From Promethearchaeota archaeon (GTDB taxonomy: Archaea > Asgardarchaeota > Lokiarchaeia > Sigynarchaeales > SOKP01), in assembly GCA_019894735.1 (NCBI GenBank), contig JAGXOB010000044.1, positions 1 to 8,730 of the forward strand: a DNA stretch of 8,730 nt, in the 5' to 3' direction. The notes below the pieces were generated by a model. It searched no databases. It saw only the letters and a program-made list of their open reading frames with translations, and had not been told where the DNA came from. The translations under genes and the position numbers were made by a program. Positions 1 through 6,015 of the stretch are shown piece after piece. Positions within the stretch are counted from its first letter, which is position 1, and each line of letters begins with the position of its first letter.

Positions 1-95
1 CTGACGATGAAGAAGACGCAATTAAATTATTAGCGATAGCTATTGATGTTACTAATAAAGTTAGTGTAATAAAAGACTTCAAAATAGAAGATTAG
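1..95 (+). CDS. C-terminal end of an unidentified protein (cut by window edge)
   Basis: An open frame enters at the left edge (first whole codon at base 3) and stops at TAG 93-95, giving about 30 residues. It starts with an acidic run (DDEEDAIKLLAIAID) and ends in KDFKIED. The mixed acidic and aliphatic composition looks like a natural protein tail, and the frame ends 27 bases before the convergent acyl-CoA dehydrogenase stop, a normal tail-to-tail arrangement. The fragment is too short to assign a family, and an accidental open frame of this length is possible in AT-rich DNA. Confidence 0.55.
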   Translation, partial: DDEEDAIKLLAIAIDVTNKVSVIKDFKIED

Positions 96-122
96 AAACT
101 CAAAGAAAAAAAAAGAATGCTT

Positions 123-1652
123 TTAAAATTTATCAGCGTTTTCATACCAATCTGGAAACCACTGGTAATATTCTTTTGGAAAAGCTTTTTGTAACCCGGT
201 GTAAGTAGCTTTAACTAAAACAATTTTTTCCGCTCGATCTCGATGAGTCACGATTAGGCCTTGCGTTTCCAATTCTTCAAATATCTTCCGCAATTCGGAT
301 CTACCACCTCCGATATCCTCTCGTACGTCGTCAGGAGTCATGTACAAACCAGGATTTATCTTGTAATCGTGAGAGATAACTTTTAACACGTTTTCTTCTG
401 TTAAATCTAGTCCCTTGAATTTTGATTCTTTCTTCGAAATAATAGGTGCATTAACATCATCATTCCATCTTAATCTCACAGGTTTGTTGTAAAAAGGAAG
501 CATAGCACTAAAACGATATATAATCATTTTCTGAACTTCAGTTGTACCAGCTACGATTTCTCCGATTTTAGCTTCACGCAAAATTCTTTCAGCTGGTAAA
601 AATTTGGTAAGACCATCTCCTCCTAAGATTTGGATAGCTTTAAGACCGATGTCTCTAGCATATTCTGTATTAATCATTTTGGCGATGGATGCTTCTACCA
701 TTGGTTCTCCCCCATCATCTATTAATTTAGCACAGTGATAAGAAAACAACCTTGAAACTTTTGCTTTAGTTATGATTTCAGCAATTTTTTCTTGTACACC
801 TGGAAATTGATTAGTGGTTCTATTAAATTGAACGCGCCTTTTTGTGAAATAGAACAACAAATTGATGACATCTTCGAATAGTCCGCTGAACACAGCTGCC
901 CCAATTAATCGCTCGAAATTTAAACCAGCCATCATTACGTTCCATCCATTGCCAACAGCACCGACGCGATTAGAATCTGGGATTCTAACGTGATCGAAAT
1001 CTATATAACCGTTTGGAACGTTATCAAATCCGATCAATGGATTAATCTTTTCTAAACTAAATCCTTCCCGGCCTTTCTCGACCATGAAGGCGGTTATATG
1101 CCCATATTGTTTTCGAATATCCTTCTCATCGCTAGTTTTTGCGTAAATAAAATATCTATCAGAAACGCCTGCTCCTGTAATAAATCGTTTTTTACCATTT
1201 AGGAGCCACTCGTCTCCATCCTTTATCGCAGAAGTAAAGACATTCGCGGCATCAGAACCTGCAAAGGGCTCAGTAATACATAGAGCTCCTAATTCCTCCC
1301 CACTTGCGATCTTTGGGAGCCAAGTTTGCTTTTGTTCATCTGTTCCAAACCGTAAAACTTGTTCCAATCCTGCTAGCATACTTACGGTAAATACGTGACC
1401 GACAGCATAAAGTCTTCCAAGTTGTGCAGCTACAATACAGCTTCCCGTAGCTCCTAATTCTAATCCTCCGTATTCTTTCGGCACTCCTGCTCCAAAGTAA
1501 CCTTTTTTCGCCACTTTTTTAACTAACGGCCATGGAAATTTAGTATTCCAGAAATATTCTTCTGCTTCTTCGAAGTTTTCGTCTACAAACTGTCTTACAT
1601 CTTTATAGATCGCTTTTTGCTCGTCATTCCACCAAAAAAATTCTTCACTCAA
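123..1652 (-). CDS. Acyl-CoA dehydrogenase with C-terminal winged-helix-like extension
   Basis: FAD-dependent acyl-CoA dehydrogenase, 509 residues, expected to be cytosolic and to form the alpha,beta double bond of an acyl-CoA thioester (fatty-acid or branched-chain amino-acid oxidation), passing electrons to an ETF-type acceptor. Signature 1 is at residues 125-137 (CITEPFAGSDAAN) and signature 2 at 341-360 (QILGGDGLTKFLPAERILRE); RVQF at 273-276 fits the flavin-binding arginine region. At the usual MCAD catalytic-Glu site this protein has Ala (IVAGT, 366-370), while Glu247 in NFERL sits where isovaleryl-CoA and long-chain enzymes carry their base. The family is usually near 380 residues; here about 115 extra residues follow, and 415-490 read as a winged helix (see finding). 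The start is TTG: an in-frame TAA lies two codons upstream and the first internal Met is residue 92. The gene is probably monocistronic. The exact substrate cannot be told. Confidence 0.95.
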   Translation of the reverse strand: MSEEFFWWNDEQKAIYKDVRQFVDENFEEAEEYFWNTKFPWPLVKKVAKKGYFGAGVPKEYGGLELGATGSCIVAAQLGRLYAVGHVFTVSMLAGLEQVLRFGTDEQKQTWLPKIASGEELGALCITEPFAGSDAANVFTSAIKDGDEWLLNGKKRFITGAGVSDRYFIYAKTSDEKDIRKQYGHITAFMVEKGREGFSLEKINPLIGFDNVPNGYIDFDHVRIPDSNRVGAVGNGWNVMMAGLNFERLIGAAVFSGLFEDVINLLFYFTKRRVQFNRTTNQFPGVQEKIAEIITKAKVSRLFSYHCAKLIDDGGEPMVEASIAKMINTEYARDIGLKAIQILGGDGLTKFLPAERILREAKIGEIVAGTTEVQKMIIYRFSAMLPFYNKPVRLRWNDDVNAPIISKKESKFKGLDLTEENVLKVISHDYKINPGLYMTPDDVREDIGGGRSELRKIFEELETQGLIVTHRDRAEKIVLVKATYTGLQKAFPKEYYQWFPDWYENADKF

Positions 1653-1680
1653 CCTTTATCATCTTTTTCCAATTTAATCT

Positions 1681-1704
1681 ACATAAATCGAAATATTGAT
1701 ATAG
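1681..1704 (-). promoter_or_regulatory. Possible box A promoter for the acyl-CoA dehydrogenase
   Basis: On the minus strand an ATTTATGT element (1687-1680 region) lies about 30 bases upstream of the TTG start, and a second AT-rich element (TCTATATC, about 1697-1704) lies further out. If the nearer one is used the leader would be only a few bases long. The gap of 124 bases from the preceding gene supports an independent promoter. Such motifs are easily met by chance in DNA this AT-rich. Confidence 0.3.
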
Positions 1705-1776
1705 AGAAAATTTGCCCGTACATAAATTTTCGTTAATTTTTGAATCAAGTTAAATATAAAAACAAGATGATTTAGA

Positions 1777-2490
1777 CTAAGCTATCTCTTTTATATTGGA
1801 GGATATCTTAAGAGTTTTCTTTTTTATAATCACGATATAGACAATAGTAGTTATTAAGGCTATTAGAAAATAATGCCCGAACGGAACTTTCACAATTATT
1901 TCTTCGGTATTTAATTCCCATTTGTATATCGTTGTGCTATTAGTTATTTTTTCTATAATTGTAGAAATTCCAGAAGAATTTATAGTTAACTCTATTTTGG
2001 TATTGTTTCCATAGTCAAGTGTAATTTTAGTGTTATTTATAGTGTAGTTTAAGAATCCTGCTGTTTTTACGGCTTCTCCAATGAGTGTTAAATTAACAGG
2101 AGTCGGAAATAAAAACAGATTTCCATTATAATATCCTTCTTCGGACCAATTTAAGAAGTTTAGCGTTTTATTGTAAGCCATATAGAAAGAATCTACATAT
2201 TCCGGAACCCAGATGAACCGATGATAATATTCGAGAGTATAGTTCATAAATAAGTAATTTTGAGAATTAAAGGTTTCATTATATATCCTAGAAACGGTAA
2301 ATCGCACGAATTCAACATCAATATACCACGATGCTGTCGCATTTACGGTTTCCCAAACGAATCTATCTTCTTCTTCTGCGGGAAACTCAGATTCGCCTAA
2401 TATTGTCCCCCTAGAGAATGAACTAGGAAAAAAGATTAATGATATTAATAAAACCAATGCGGAAAACTTATAGATTCGTTTACGGTTCAT
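1777..2490 (-). CDS. Sequon-rich membrane-anchored surface glycoprotein candidate, unknown family
   Basis: I do not recognise a family. The 237-residue protein begins with a basic N-terminus and hydrophobic core (about 10-22), a plausible Sec signal peptide or signal anchor. An ectodomain of about 165 residues follows, then one transmembrane helix (about 205-223), and it ends with a basic tail starting IIKKKTLK, giving an outside ectodomain and a short cytoplasmic tail. The ectodomain is rich in Asn, Tyr, Phe and Thr and contains eleven N-X-S/T sequons (N50, 71, 83, 107, 114, 133, 148, 152, 162, 171, 184), so it is probably heavily N-glycosylated. It has no cysteines. The start is ATG with a purine-rich AAGAGA before it. 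It sits between two same-strand genes but about 124 bases from each, so co-transcription is uncertain. It could be an S-layer-associated or adhesion protein; this is inference. Confidence 0.8.
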   Translation of the reverse strand: MNRKRIYKFSALVLLISLIFFPSSFSRGTILGESEFPAEEEDRFVWETVNATASWYIDVEFVRFTVSRIYNETFNSQNYLFMNYTLEYYHRFIWVPEYVDSFYMAYNKTLNFLNWSEEGYYNGNLFLFPTPVNLTLIGEAVKTAGFLNYTINNTKITLDYGNNTKIELTINSSGISTIIEKITNSTTIYKWELNTEEIIVKVPFGHYFLIALITTIVYIVIIKKKTLKISSNIKEIA

Positions 2491-2548
2491 TCTCTTATTT
2501 AACTATTAATTGATCATCTTCAATAGTAAGATAATTCTTAATACTTGT

Positions 2549-2562
2549 TTAAAATATTTAAG
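2549..2562 (-). promoter_or_regulatory. Box A-like promoter for the glycoprotein candidate
   Basis: The minus strand reads CTTAAATATTTTAAA, close to an archaeal TATA box. Its centre is about 65 bases upstream of the ATG at 2490, predicting a leader near 40 bases. An 8-base palindrome GTCTAGAC (2562-2569) abuts it on the upstream side, where the BRE or a regulator would bind. Called by motif only. Confidence 0.4.
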
Positions 2563-2614
2563 TCTAGACAATTAGTTTTCGAACCAATTTGATATTTTAT
2601 CATGTCATCAACCG

Positions 2615-3292
2615 TTATTTTTCCAACGCTTTCTTTTCTAGAATTTTTGAATATTCTTCCCATTTATCGCTTTCGTTTTGTTTTTTTTTAGTAATTTTGA
2701 AAAGGCAAGTGTTAGCTCCAGCTGGAATCGTTGTTTTGAATTCTACTTGAAACTCGTTATTTAAAACACCAGAGTCTCTAAAAGAATTAATTATTCCTTG
2801 CACTAGATATCTTTGAACCCTGCAATCGAACGCTTTGTAAACATCTTGTAAAGGACACCAAATTATGTCAAAAGAACATTGATTTTCGTTGTCAATACTC
2901 GGGTCTTCAATTGAAGTCCAAGCTTGAGTGTTAATAATCGTTGCTAAAAAGCTCATCAATTCTACATCTGAAATATCGGCAGGTAATTGAATATCTTGAA
3001 GAATTTGGTTTCCCATGCTATAACCTGTTTTTATTAAAGCATCTATAACTACTTCTTGACCCTCCTTTCCTAGTCTCTTTTCAGTTTCCTTTAAGATATT
3101 GATAACTGCCATTGACATGAATAATCCAAATTGTAATAAAGATGTAGGATCAAAGTCATCGCGAGGTAAAACATTGATTCTAAATCGATTTAACGCTTCT
3201 TTAAACGGTTCACCAAGTTTAGTTTGGTTCCATATTGGTTCTTTACGATTACCTCCCTTTAAAATTCCTTTTTTTTCCACTTTACAAAACAC
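2615..3292 (-). CDS. ATC-hydrolase/V4R-like cysteine-containing protein
   Basis: A 225-residue soluble protein. The N-terminal half is helical (about 50-100, including LGKEGQEVVIDALIKTGY). The C-terminal half carries conserved-looking cysteines: C146 in WCPL, C157 in DCRVQRY and C196 in GANTCLFKI. This order (helical region, a CP motif, a Cys-led helix and a final G-x-x-x-C-x-F-x-I strand) resembles the L-2-amino-thiazoline-4-carboxylate hydrolase-like family and, more distantly, V4R domains. The match is from memory of the family pattern, so the reaction is not assigned; a small-ligand-binding or thiol-dependent role is possible. The start is GTG; a box A centred about 25 bases upstream would make the mRNA nearly leaderless. 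A second in-frame GTG at codon 5 is an alternative. The strongest Shine-Dalgarno-like string in the window lies inside the gene (see finding). Divergent from gpmA. Confidence 0.8.
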   Translation of the reverse strand: MFCKVEKKGILKGGNRKEPIWNQTKLGEPFKEALNRFRINVLPRDDFDPTSLLQFGLFMSMAVINILKETEKRLGKEGQEVVIDALIKTGYSMGNQILQDIQLPADISDVELMSFLATIINTQAWTSIEDPSIDNENQCSFDIIWCPLQDVYKAFDCRVQRYLVQGIINSFRDSGVLNNEFQVEFKTTIPAGANTCLFKITKKKQNESDKWEEYSKILEKKALEK

Positions 3293-3310
3293 CTTAAAAG
3301 TTTAGTCTTC

Positions 3311-3323
3311 TTATATTAAAAAT
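3311..3323 (-). promoter_or_regulatory. Box A promoter for the cysteine protein gene
   Basis: The minus strand reads ATTTTTAATATAA with its centre about 24-26 bases from the GTG at 3292. That is the normal archaeal TATA-to-start-site distance, so transcription would begin at or within a few bases of the GTG. This supports the long start and a leaderless transcript. Confidence 0.45.
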
Positions 3324-3340
3324 ACGAGTCGATTTGTAAT

Positions 3341-3348
3341 TAATATAA
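3341..3348 (+). promoter_or_regulatory. Box A promoter for gpmA
   Basis: TAATATAA lies about 50 bases before the TTG start at 3396, predicting transcription from about 3372 and a leader of roughly 25 bases that includes the GGTGA ribosome-binding site. It lies in the 103-base divergent region, about 25 bases from the oppositely oriented box A of the cysteine protein gene. Confidence 0.4.
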
Positions 3349-3383
3349 TTGCATGTGACTTAAAAACCTAAATTTATTTTTAT

Positions 3384-3388
3384 GGTGA
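3384..3388 (+). promoter_or_regulatory. gpmA: GGTGA ribosome-binding site that sets the gpmA start
   Basis: GGTGA lies seven bases before TTG 3396 and matches the core complementary to the 3' end of 16S rRNA. The only nearby ATG (3382) is in another frame and hits TGA after five codons. This fixes TTG as the start and gives a window-internal example of the SD type used here. Confidence 0.65.
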
Positions 3389-3395
3389 GAGAAAA

Positions 3396-4142
3396 TTGAA
3401 GAAATTAGTATTATTACGCCACGGAGAGAGCGAGTGGAACAAACTAAATAGGTTTTCAGGCTGGACCGACGTTGATCTTTCGAGCCAAGGGATTTTAGAA
3501 GCTCATAAGGCAGGAGAACTATTGAAAGAAAATGGCTTTACCTTTGATATTGCTTTTACTTCAGTACTCAAAAGAGGGATAAGAACGCTGTGGATTGTTT
3601 TGGACGAATTAGATTTATTATGGATACCAGTATTTAAATCGTGGAGGTTGAACGAGAGACATTATGGTGCGCTACAAGGGTATTATAAAGCTAAAATGGC
3701 GGCCGAATTGGGGGAAGAACAAGTACTGGTATGGCGTAGAAGTTACGATGTTCCACCACCACCTCTTAAAACTACTGATCCAAGATACCCTGGAACCGAT
3801 ATACGCTATAAGGGTTTAGATTCTAAAGATATTCCCTTATCGGAATGTTTAAAAAATACGGTAGAACGGTTCTTACCATATTGGCACGAAACTATCGCCC
3901 CAACAATTAAAGATGGAAAAAAAATATTAATATCTGCTCATGGTAATAGTTTACGCGCTCTTGTGAAGTATTTAGATGGCGTTTCTGAGGAAGAAATCGT
4001 TAATTTGAACATTCCTACCGGGATTCCGTTAATATATGAGTTAGATGACGACCTTAAACCGATTAATCATTATTACTTAGGTGATCCAGAAGCATTAAAG
4101 CAAGCAATTGAAGCGGTTGAAAATCAAGGAAAAGCAGAATAA
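3396..4142 (+). CDS. gpmA: 2,3-bisphosphoglycerate-dependent phosphoglycerate mutase
   Basis: Interconverts 3-phosphoglycerate and 2-phosphoglycerate in cytosolic glycolysis and gluconeogenesis through a phosphohistidine. The 248 residues match the usual length of about 250 with no gaps apparent. Key residues are in place: R8-H9-G10 in LRHGESEWN (phospho-acceptor His9), R60 in [10 protein letters not shown]87 in [13 protein letters not shown] (acid/base), the [10 protein letters not shown] loop at 114-123, and H182 in AHGNSLRAL. All are shifted by two relative to the E. coli enzyme as I remember it (H11, R62, E89, H184). NIPTGIPL at 205-212 is the conserved C-terminal segment. The TTG start is fixed by a GGTGA site seven bases upstream and by the N-terminal [10 protein letters not shown], which begins directly with strand 1. 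This cofactor-dependent type is common in bacteria and less usual in archaea, so bacterial ancestry is likely. Single gene, divergent from the cysteine protein and convergent with the DUF998 gene. Confidence 0.97.
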   Translation: MKKLVLLRHGESEWNKLNRFSGWTDVDLSSQGILEAHKAGELLKENGFTFDIAFTSVLKRGIRTLWIVLDELDLLWIPVFKSWRLNERHYGALQGYYKAKMAAELGEEQVLVWRRSYDVPPPPLKTTDPRYPGTDIRYKGLDSKDIPLSECLKNTVERFLPYWHETIAPTIKDGKKILISAHGNSLRALVKYLDGVSEEEIVNLNIPTGIPLIYELDDDLKPINHYYLGDPEALKQAIEAVENQGKAE

Positions 4143-4145
4143 TAA

Positions 4146-4178
4146 AACTCTCTATGGAGTTCATTTCAAGTTTTTTTT
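4146..4178 (+). terminator. Weak hairpin plus T-tract after gpmA
   Basis: AACTC (4146-4150) and GAGTT (4157-4161) can form a 5-base-pair stem with a six-base loop, followed by eight T residues at 4171-4178. The T-tract lies inside the last codons of the convergent gene, so the two transcripts would overlap by a few bases. Archaeal termination usually depends on the T-tract more than the stem. Confidence 0.45.
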
Positions 4179-4750
4179 ATATTATTATTTCTTTTTTCCC
4201 TAGTCATAGTGGCTTCGTGTCCGATTATCCAAGACATCAGCACACAAATAAGTATCCACTCTGTTAGGTGAGATTGTTCTAAAGCTAGCCCTGGGTAAAA
4301 TGTATTTATTGCTGTAAAAGTGATAAATAGAAGAAAAAACAACGCTACTATAAATCCTGTAGAAGCTTGCAGCTTAGAAATTCCTTGAGTCATCCATTCG
4401 GAAACACTGTACAAAATACAATAAGCAAACCCTCCTAAGAAAAAAAAACCTGCTGAAACATTGTGTAAATCTTGCGTTAATGTATATGGAAAGACTCCAA
4501 CAAAAAAAGTGCCAATTGAAGATAACACTCCTGGAATAAACGAAATATAGATAAGAAACGATTTAACCTTTTTCCTTCTTAAGAACGCACTCAGATTGAG
4601 GAAAAAACAGATCATCAACGGTCCTGATATCATTGTTCCTACATTAAATATAATTCCAGCTCCATTTGGACCCCCTCCTAAATGGCTTAAATAGTGGGTA
4701 AGGAAACTGAATGATGGATCATTTAAAGCGTATATTATCACTGAGGTCAT
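4166..4750 (-). CDS. DUF998-type polytopic membrane protein (true start probably upstream)
   Basis: From the ATG at 4750 the protein has 194 residues with five strongly hydrophobic helices (about 30-57, 63-86, 95-118, 128-150, 161-180). The segment FLTHYLSHLGGGPNGAG (16-32) followed by helices, with VFPYTLTQDLHNVSAG in the middle, resembles DUF998 membrane proteins, whose function is not established. DUF998 proteins normally have six helices; the first is largely missing from this start. The reading frame continues 31 codons upstream with no stop and encodes a basic stretch and a hydrophobic helix (LRVIGILVPIITI leading into MTSVIIYAL), exactly what is missing. No ATG, GTG or TTG occurs there; an ATT at 4840 preceded by GTGA is the best candidate and would give 224 residues. 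The C-terminus is basic (TREKRNNNIKKT). Convergent with gpmA, divergent from the hydrolase. Confidence 0.85.
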   Translation of the reverse strand: MTSVIIYALNDPSFSFLTHYLSHLGGGPNGAGIIFNVGTMISGPLMICFFLNLSAFLRRKKVKSFLIYISFIPGVLSSIGTFFVGVFPYTLTQDLHNVSAGFFFLGGFAYCILYSVSEWMTQGISKLQASTGFIVALFFLLFITFTAINTFYPGLALEQSHLTEWILICVLMSWIIGHEATMTREKRNNNIKKT

Positions 4751-4864
4751 AATGGTAATAATGGGTACGAGAATTCCAATAACTCTTAAATAATGTCGAT
4801 TAATTCGCTTAGATAGAAGGTCGTATTTTTCGAAAAGAATGGTAAATCACTTATGCACGATCCA

Positions 4865-4874
4865 ATTTTATATG
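4865..4874 (-). promoter_or_regulatory. Box A-like promoter for the DUF998 gene
   Basis: The minus strand reads CATATAAAAT. Transcription would start near 4844-4848, so a start at 4750 would leave a leader of nearly 100 bases that happens to be open and hydrophobic in frame. A start near 4840 would be almost leaderless. Motif-based call. Confidence 0.4.
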
Positions 4875-4893
4875 TTTAATTAATAATAGAACT

Positions 4894-4903
4894 CTTAATT
4901 AAG
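4894..4903 (+). repeat. Palindrome CTTAATTAAG between divergent promoters
   Basis: A perfect 10-base palindrome lies in the 236-base region between the DUF998 gene and the hydrolase gene, roughly midway between their two TATA-like elements. It could be a shared operator, but short AT palindromes are common in such DNA. Confidence 0.25.
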
Positions 4904-4922
4904 TCTTAGCATTACTTAAAAG

Positions 4923-4932
4923 TATATTTTAT
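4923..4932 (+). promoter_or_regulatory. Box A-like promoter for the alpha/beta hydrolase
   Basis: TATATTTTAT is centred about 59 bases before ATG 4987, predicting a leader of about 30 bases. Using the internal ATG at 5077 instead would need a leader of about 120 bases, which slightly favours the longer protein. Confidence 0.35.
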
Positions 4933-4986
4933 ATCCAAAAAAAAGATCATCTCAAGAGAAATAATTAGAAACCGTTATTTTAGTTA

Positions 4987-5865
4987 ATGCAAGGAAAGAG
5001 TTTAATAAGATACTTAGATATTTGTTTAACAATTCTAAATTGCGTACTGAAAGAAATTAATAAGTTCATTAGCATTATGGAAAAGCATATTTTAATTGAT
5101 AACCCCGCGGTTTCAAATATCGTTTTTTATCCTCGAAAAACAGTAATTCCAAATAATTTGGGACCAGATACAGAAATTCTTAAGTTTCATATTGGAGATG
5201 ATGTAATCATTGGTGGATTTTTCTATAAAAACAATGTGAATTTGCCAACGATTTTATTATTTCATGGGAACGGAGAAGTAGCTTTAGATTATCGGTTAAT
5301 TGCAAGATTGTTTTATAAATGTGATGTAAATTTAGCAGTAGTCGATTTTCGAGGATATGGTTTTAGTACAGGAGAGCCGTATTATACGAGCTTAATTTCT
5401 GATGCGATGCCTATTTTTACGGCGTTTAATGAATGGATGGATGAGCACCATTTGTTAAATTCCCTATTTATTCAAGGAAGATCACTAGGAAGTATTTGCG
5501 CCGCAGAAATCGGGGCACATAATCCACCTAACTTGCGCGGGATAATATTTGAAAGTGGATTTGCCAGTGCCTACAACATGATGACAAATTTATTTCGAGT
5601 AAGTAGTCCGTATTTAACCCCGGAATCATTAGATGATTATTCTAACGACACGAGAGTCAAAAAATTCACGATGTCAACGCTAATCATCCATGGTACGATG
5701 GATTGGATAATTCCTCTTACAGAAGCTCACTTACTTTACAATAATTTACCTAATAGTATTGATAAGAAATTGATCATAATTGAAGGAGCAGGTCACAATA
5801 ATATCCTTACTTTCGAAGAGGAATATTTTATTCCACTATCAGACTTCATTAACCTAAATAAATAA
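4987..5865 (+). CDS. Alpha/beta hydrolase (serine esterase/peptidase-like)
   Basis: A serine hydrolase of the alpha/beta fold, 292 residues, of the BEM46/ABHD13-17-like type. It is probably an esterase, thioesterase or aminopeptidase; the substrate is not evident. The pieces appear in order: strand and oxyanion turn LLFHGNGE (90-97), VVDFRGYGFSTGEP (118-131), nucleophile elbow GRSLGS with Ser166, FESGFASA (188-195), catalytic Asp239 in HGTMDW, and His270 in GAGHNN. All triad residues are present. The first 30 residues (including LIRYLDICLTILNCVL) are weakly hydrophobic and precede a second Met at codon 31 (5077), after which the sequence looks like the usual family N-terminus, so the protein may be 262 residues long. 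Neither start has a clear ribosome-binding site. No predicted signal peptide if the shorter form is used. Stands alone, divergent from the DUF998 gene. Confidence 0.92.
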   Translation: MQGKSLIRYLDICLTILNCVLKEINKFISIMEKHILIDNPAVSNIVFYPRKTVIPNNLGPDTEILKFHIGDDVIIGGFFYKNNVNLPTILLFHGNGEVALDYRLIARLFYKCDVNLAVVDFRGYGFSTGEPYYTSLISDAMPIFTAFNEWMDEHHLLNSLFIQGRSLGSICAAEIGAHNPPNLRGIIFESGFASAYNMMTNLFRVSSPYLTPESLDDYSNDTRVKKFTMSTLIIHGTMDWIIPLTEAHLLYNNLPNSIDKKLIIIEGAGHNNILTFEEEYFIPLSDFINLNK

Positions 5866-5911
5866 AGAATTTTGATTTCTTTTAACAAGTTATTAATTGA
5901 CGTATGAGTAA

Positions 5912-5926
5912 GATTTATATAATAAA
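5912..5926 (+). promoter_or_regulatory. Box A-like promoter upstream of the four-helix membrane protein
   Basis: GATTTATATAATAAA contains TTTATATA, close to an ideal archaeal box A, with purines just upstream where a BRE would lie. A second, weaker candidate (AAATATAATT, 5954-5963) is nearer the gene. The first predicts a leader of about 70 bases, the second about 30; the sequence does not decide between them. Confidence 0.45.
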
Positions 5927-5940
5927 GCATATAGCTTATT
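5921..5940 (+). repeat. Imperfect inverted repeat overlapping the promoter
   Basis: AATAAAGC, then ATATA, then GCTTATT: the arms are complementary apart from one extra A in the left arm. It overlaps the downstream edge of the TTTATATA element, a position typical of repressor operators in archaea. Candidate operator only. Confidence 0.3.
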
Positions 5941-6015
5941 TTAAGGAAATTCTAAATATAATTATTAATTGAATTAGAAATTACTCTAAATTTTTGAAGA
6001 GAGTGTAAAGAAGTT

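Noticed and set aside
123..3292. The three leftward genes as one operon
   Set aside because: Gaps of about 124 bases, each holding a possible promoter, and unrelated predicted roles make separate units more likely, though read-through is possible.
3099..3305. Plus-strand open frame of 68 codons
   Set aside because: It lies wholly antisense to the cysteine protein gene, and its sequence is the kind of Ser/Pro/Phe-rich shadow expected opposite a real gene.
4848..4850. GTG as direct start of the DUF998 gene
   Set aside because: It is out of frame with the gene by one base and its own frame stops at TAA soon after. It would work only with a one-base deletion, so it is kept as an alternative in the finding, not as the call.
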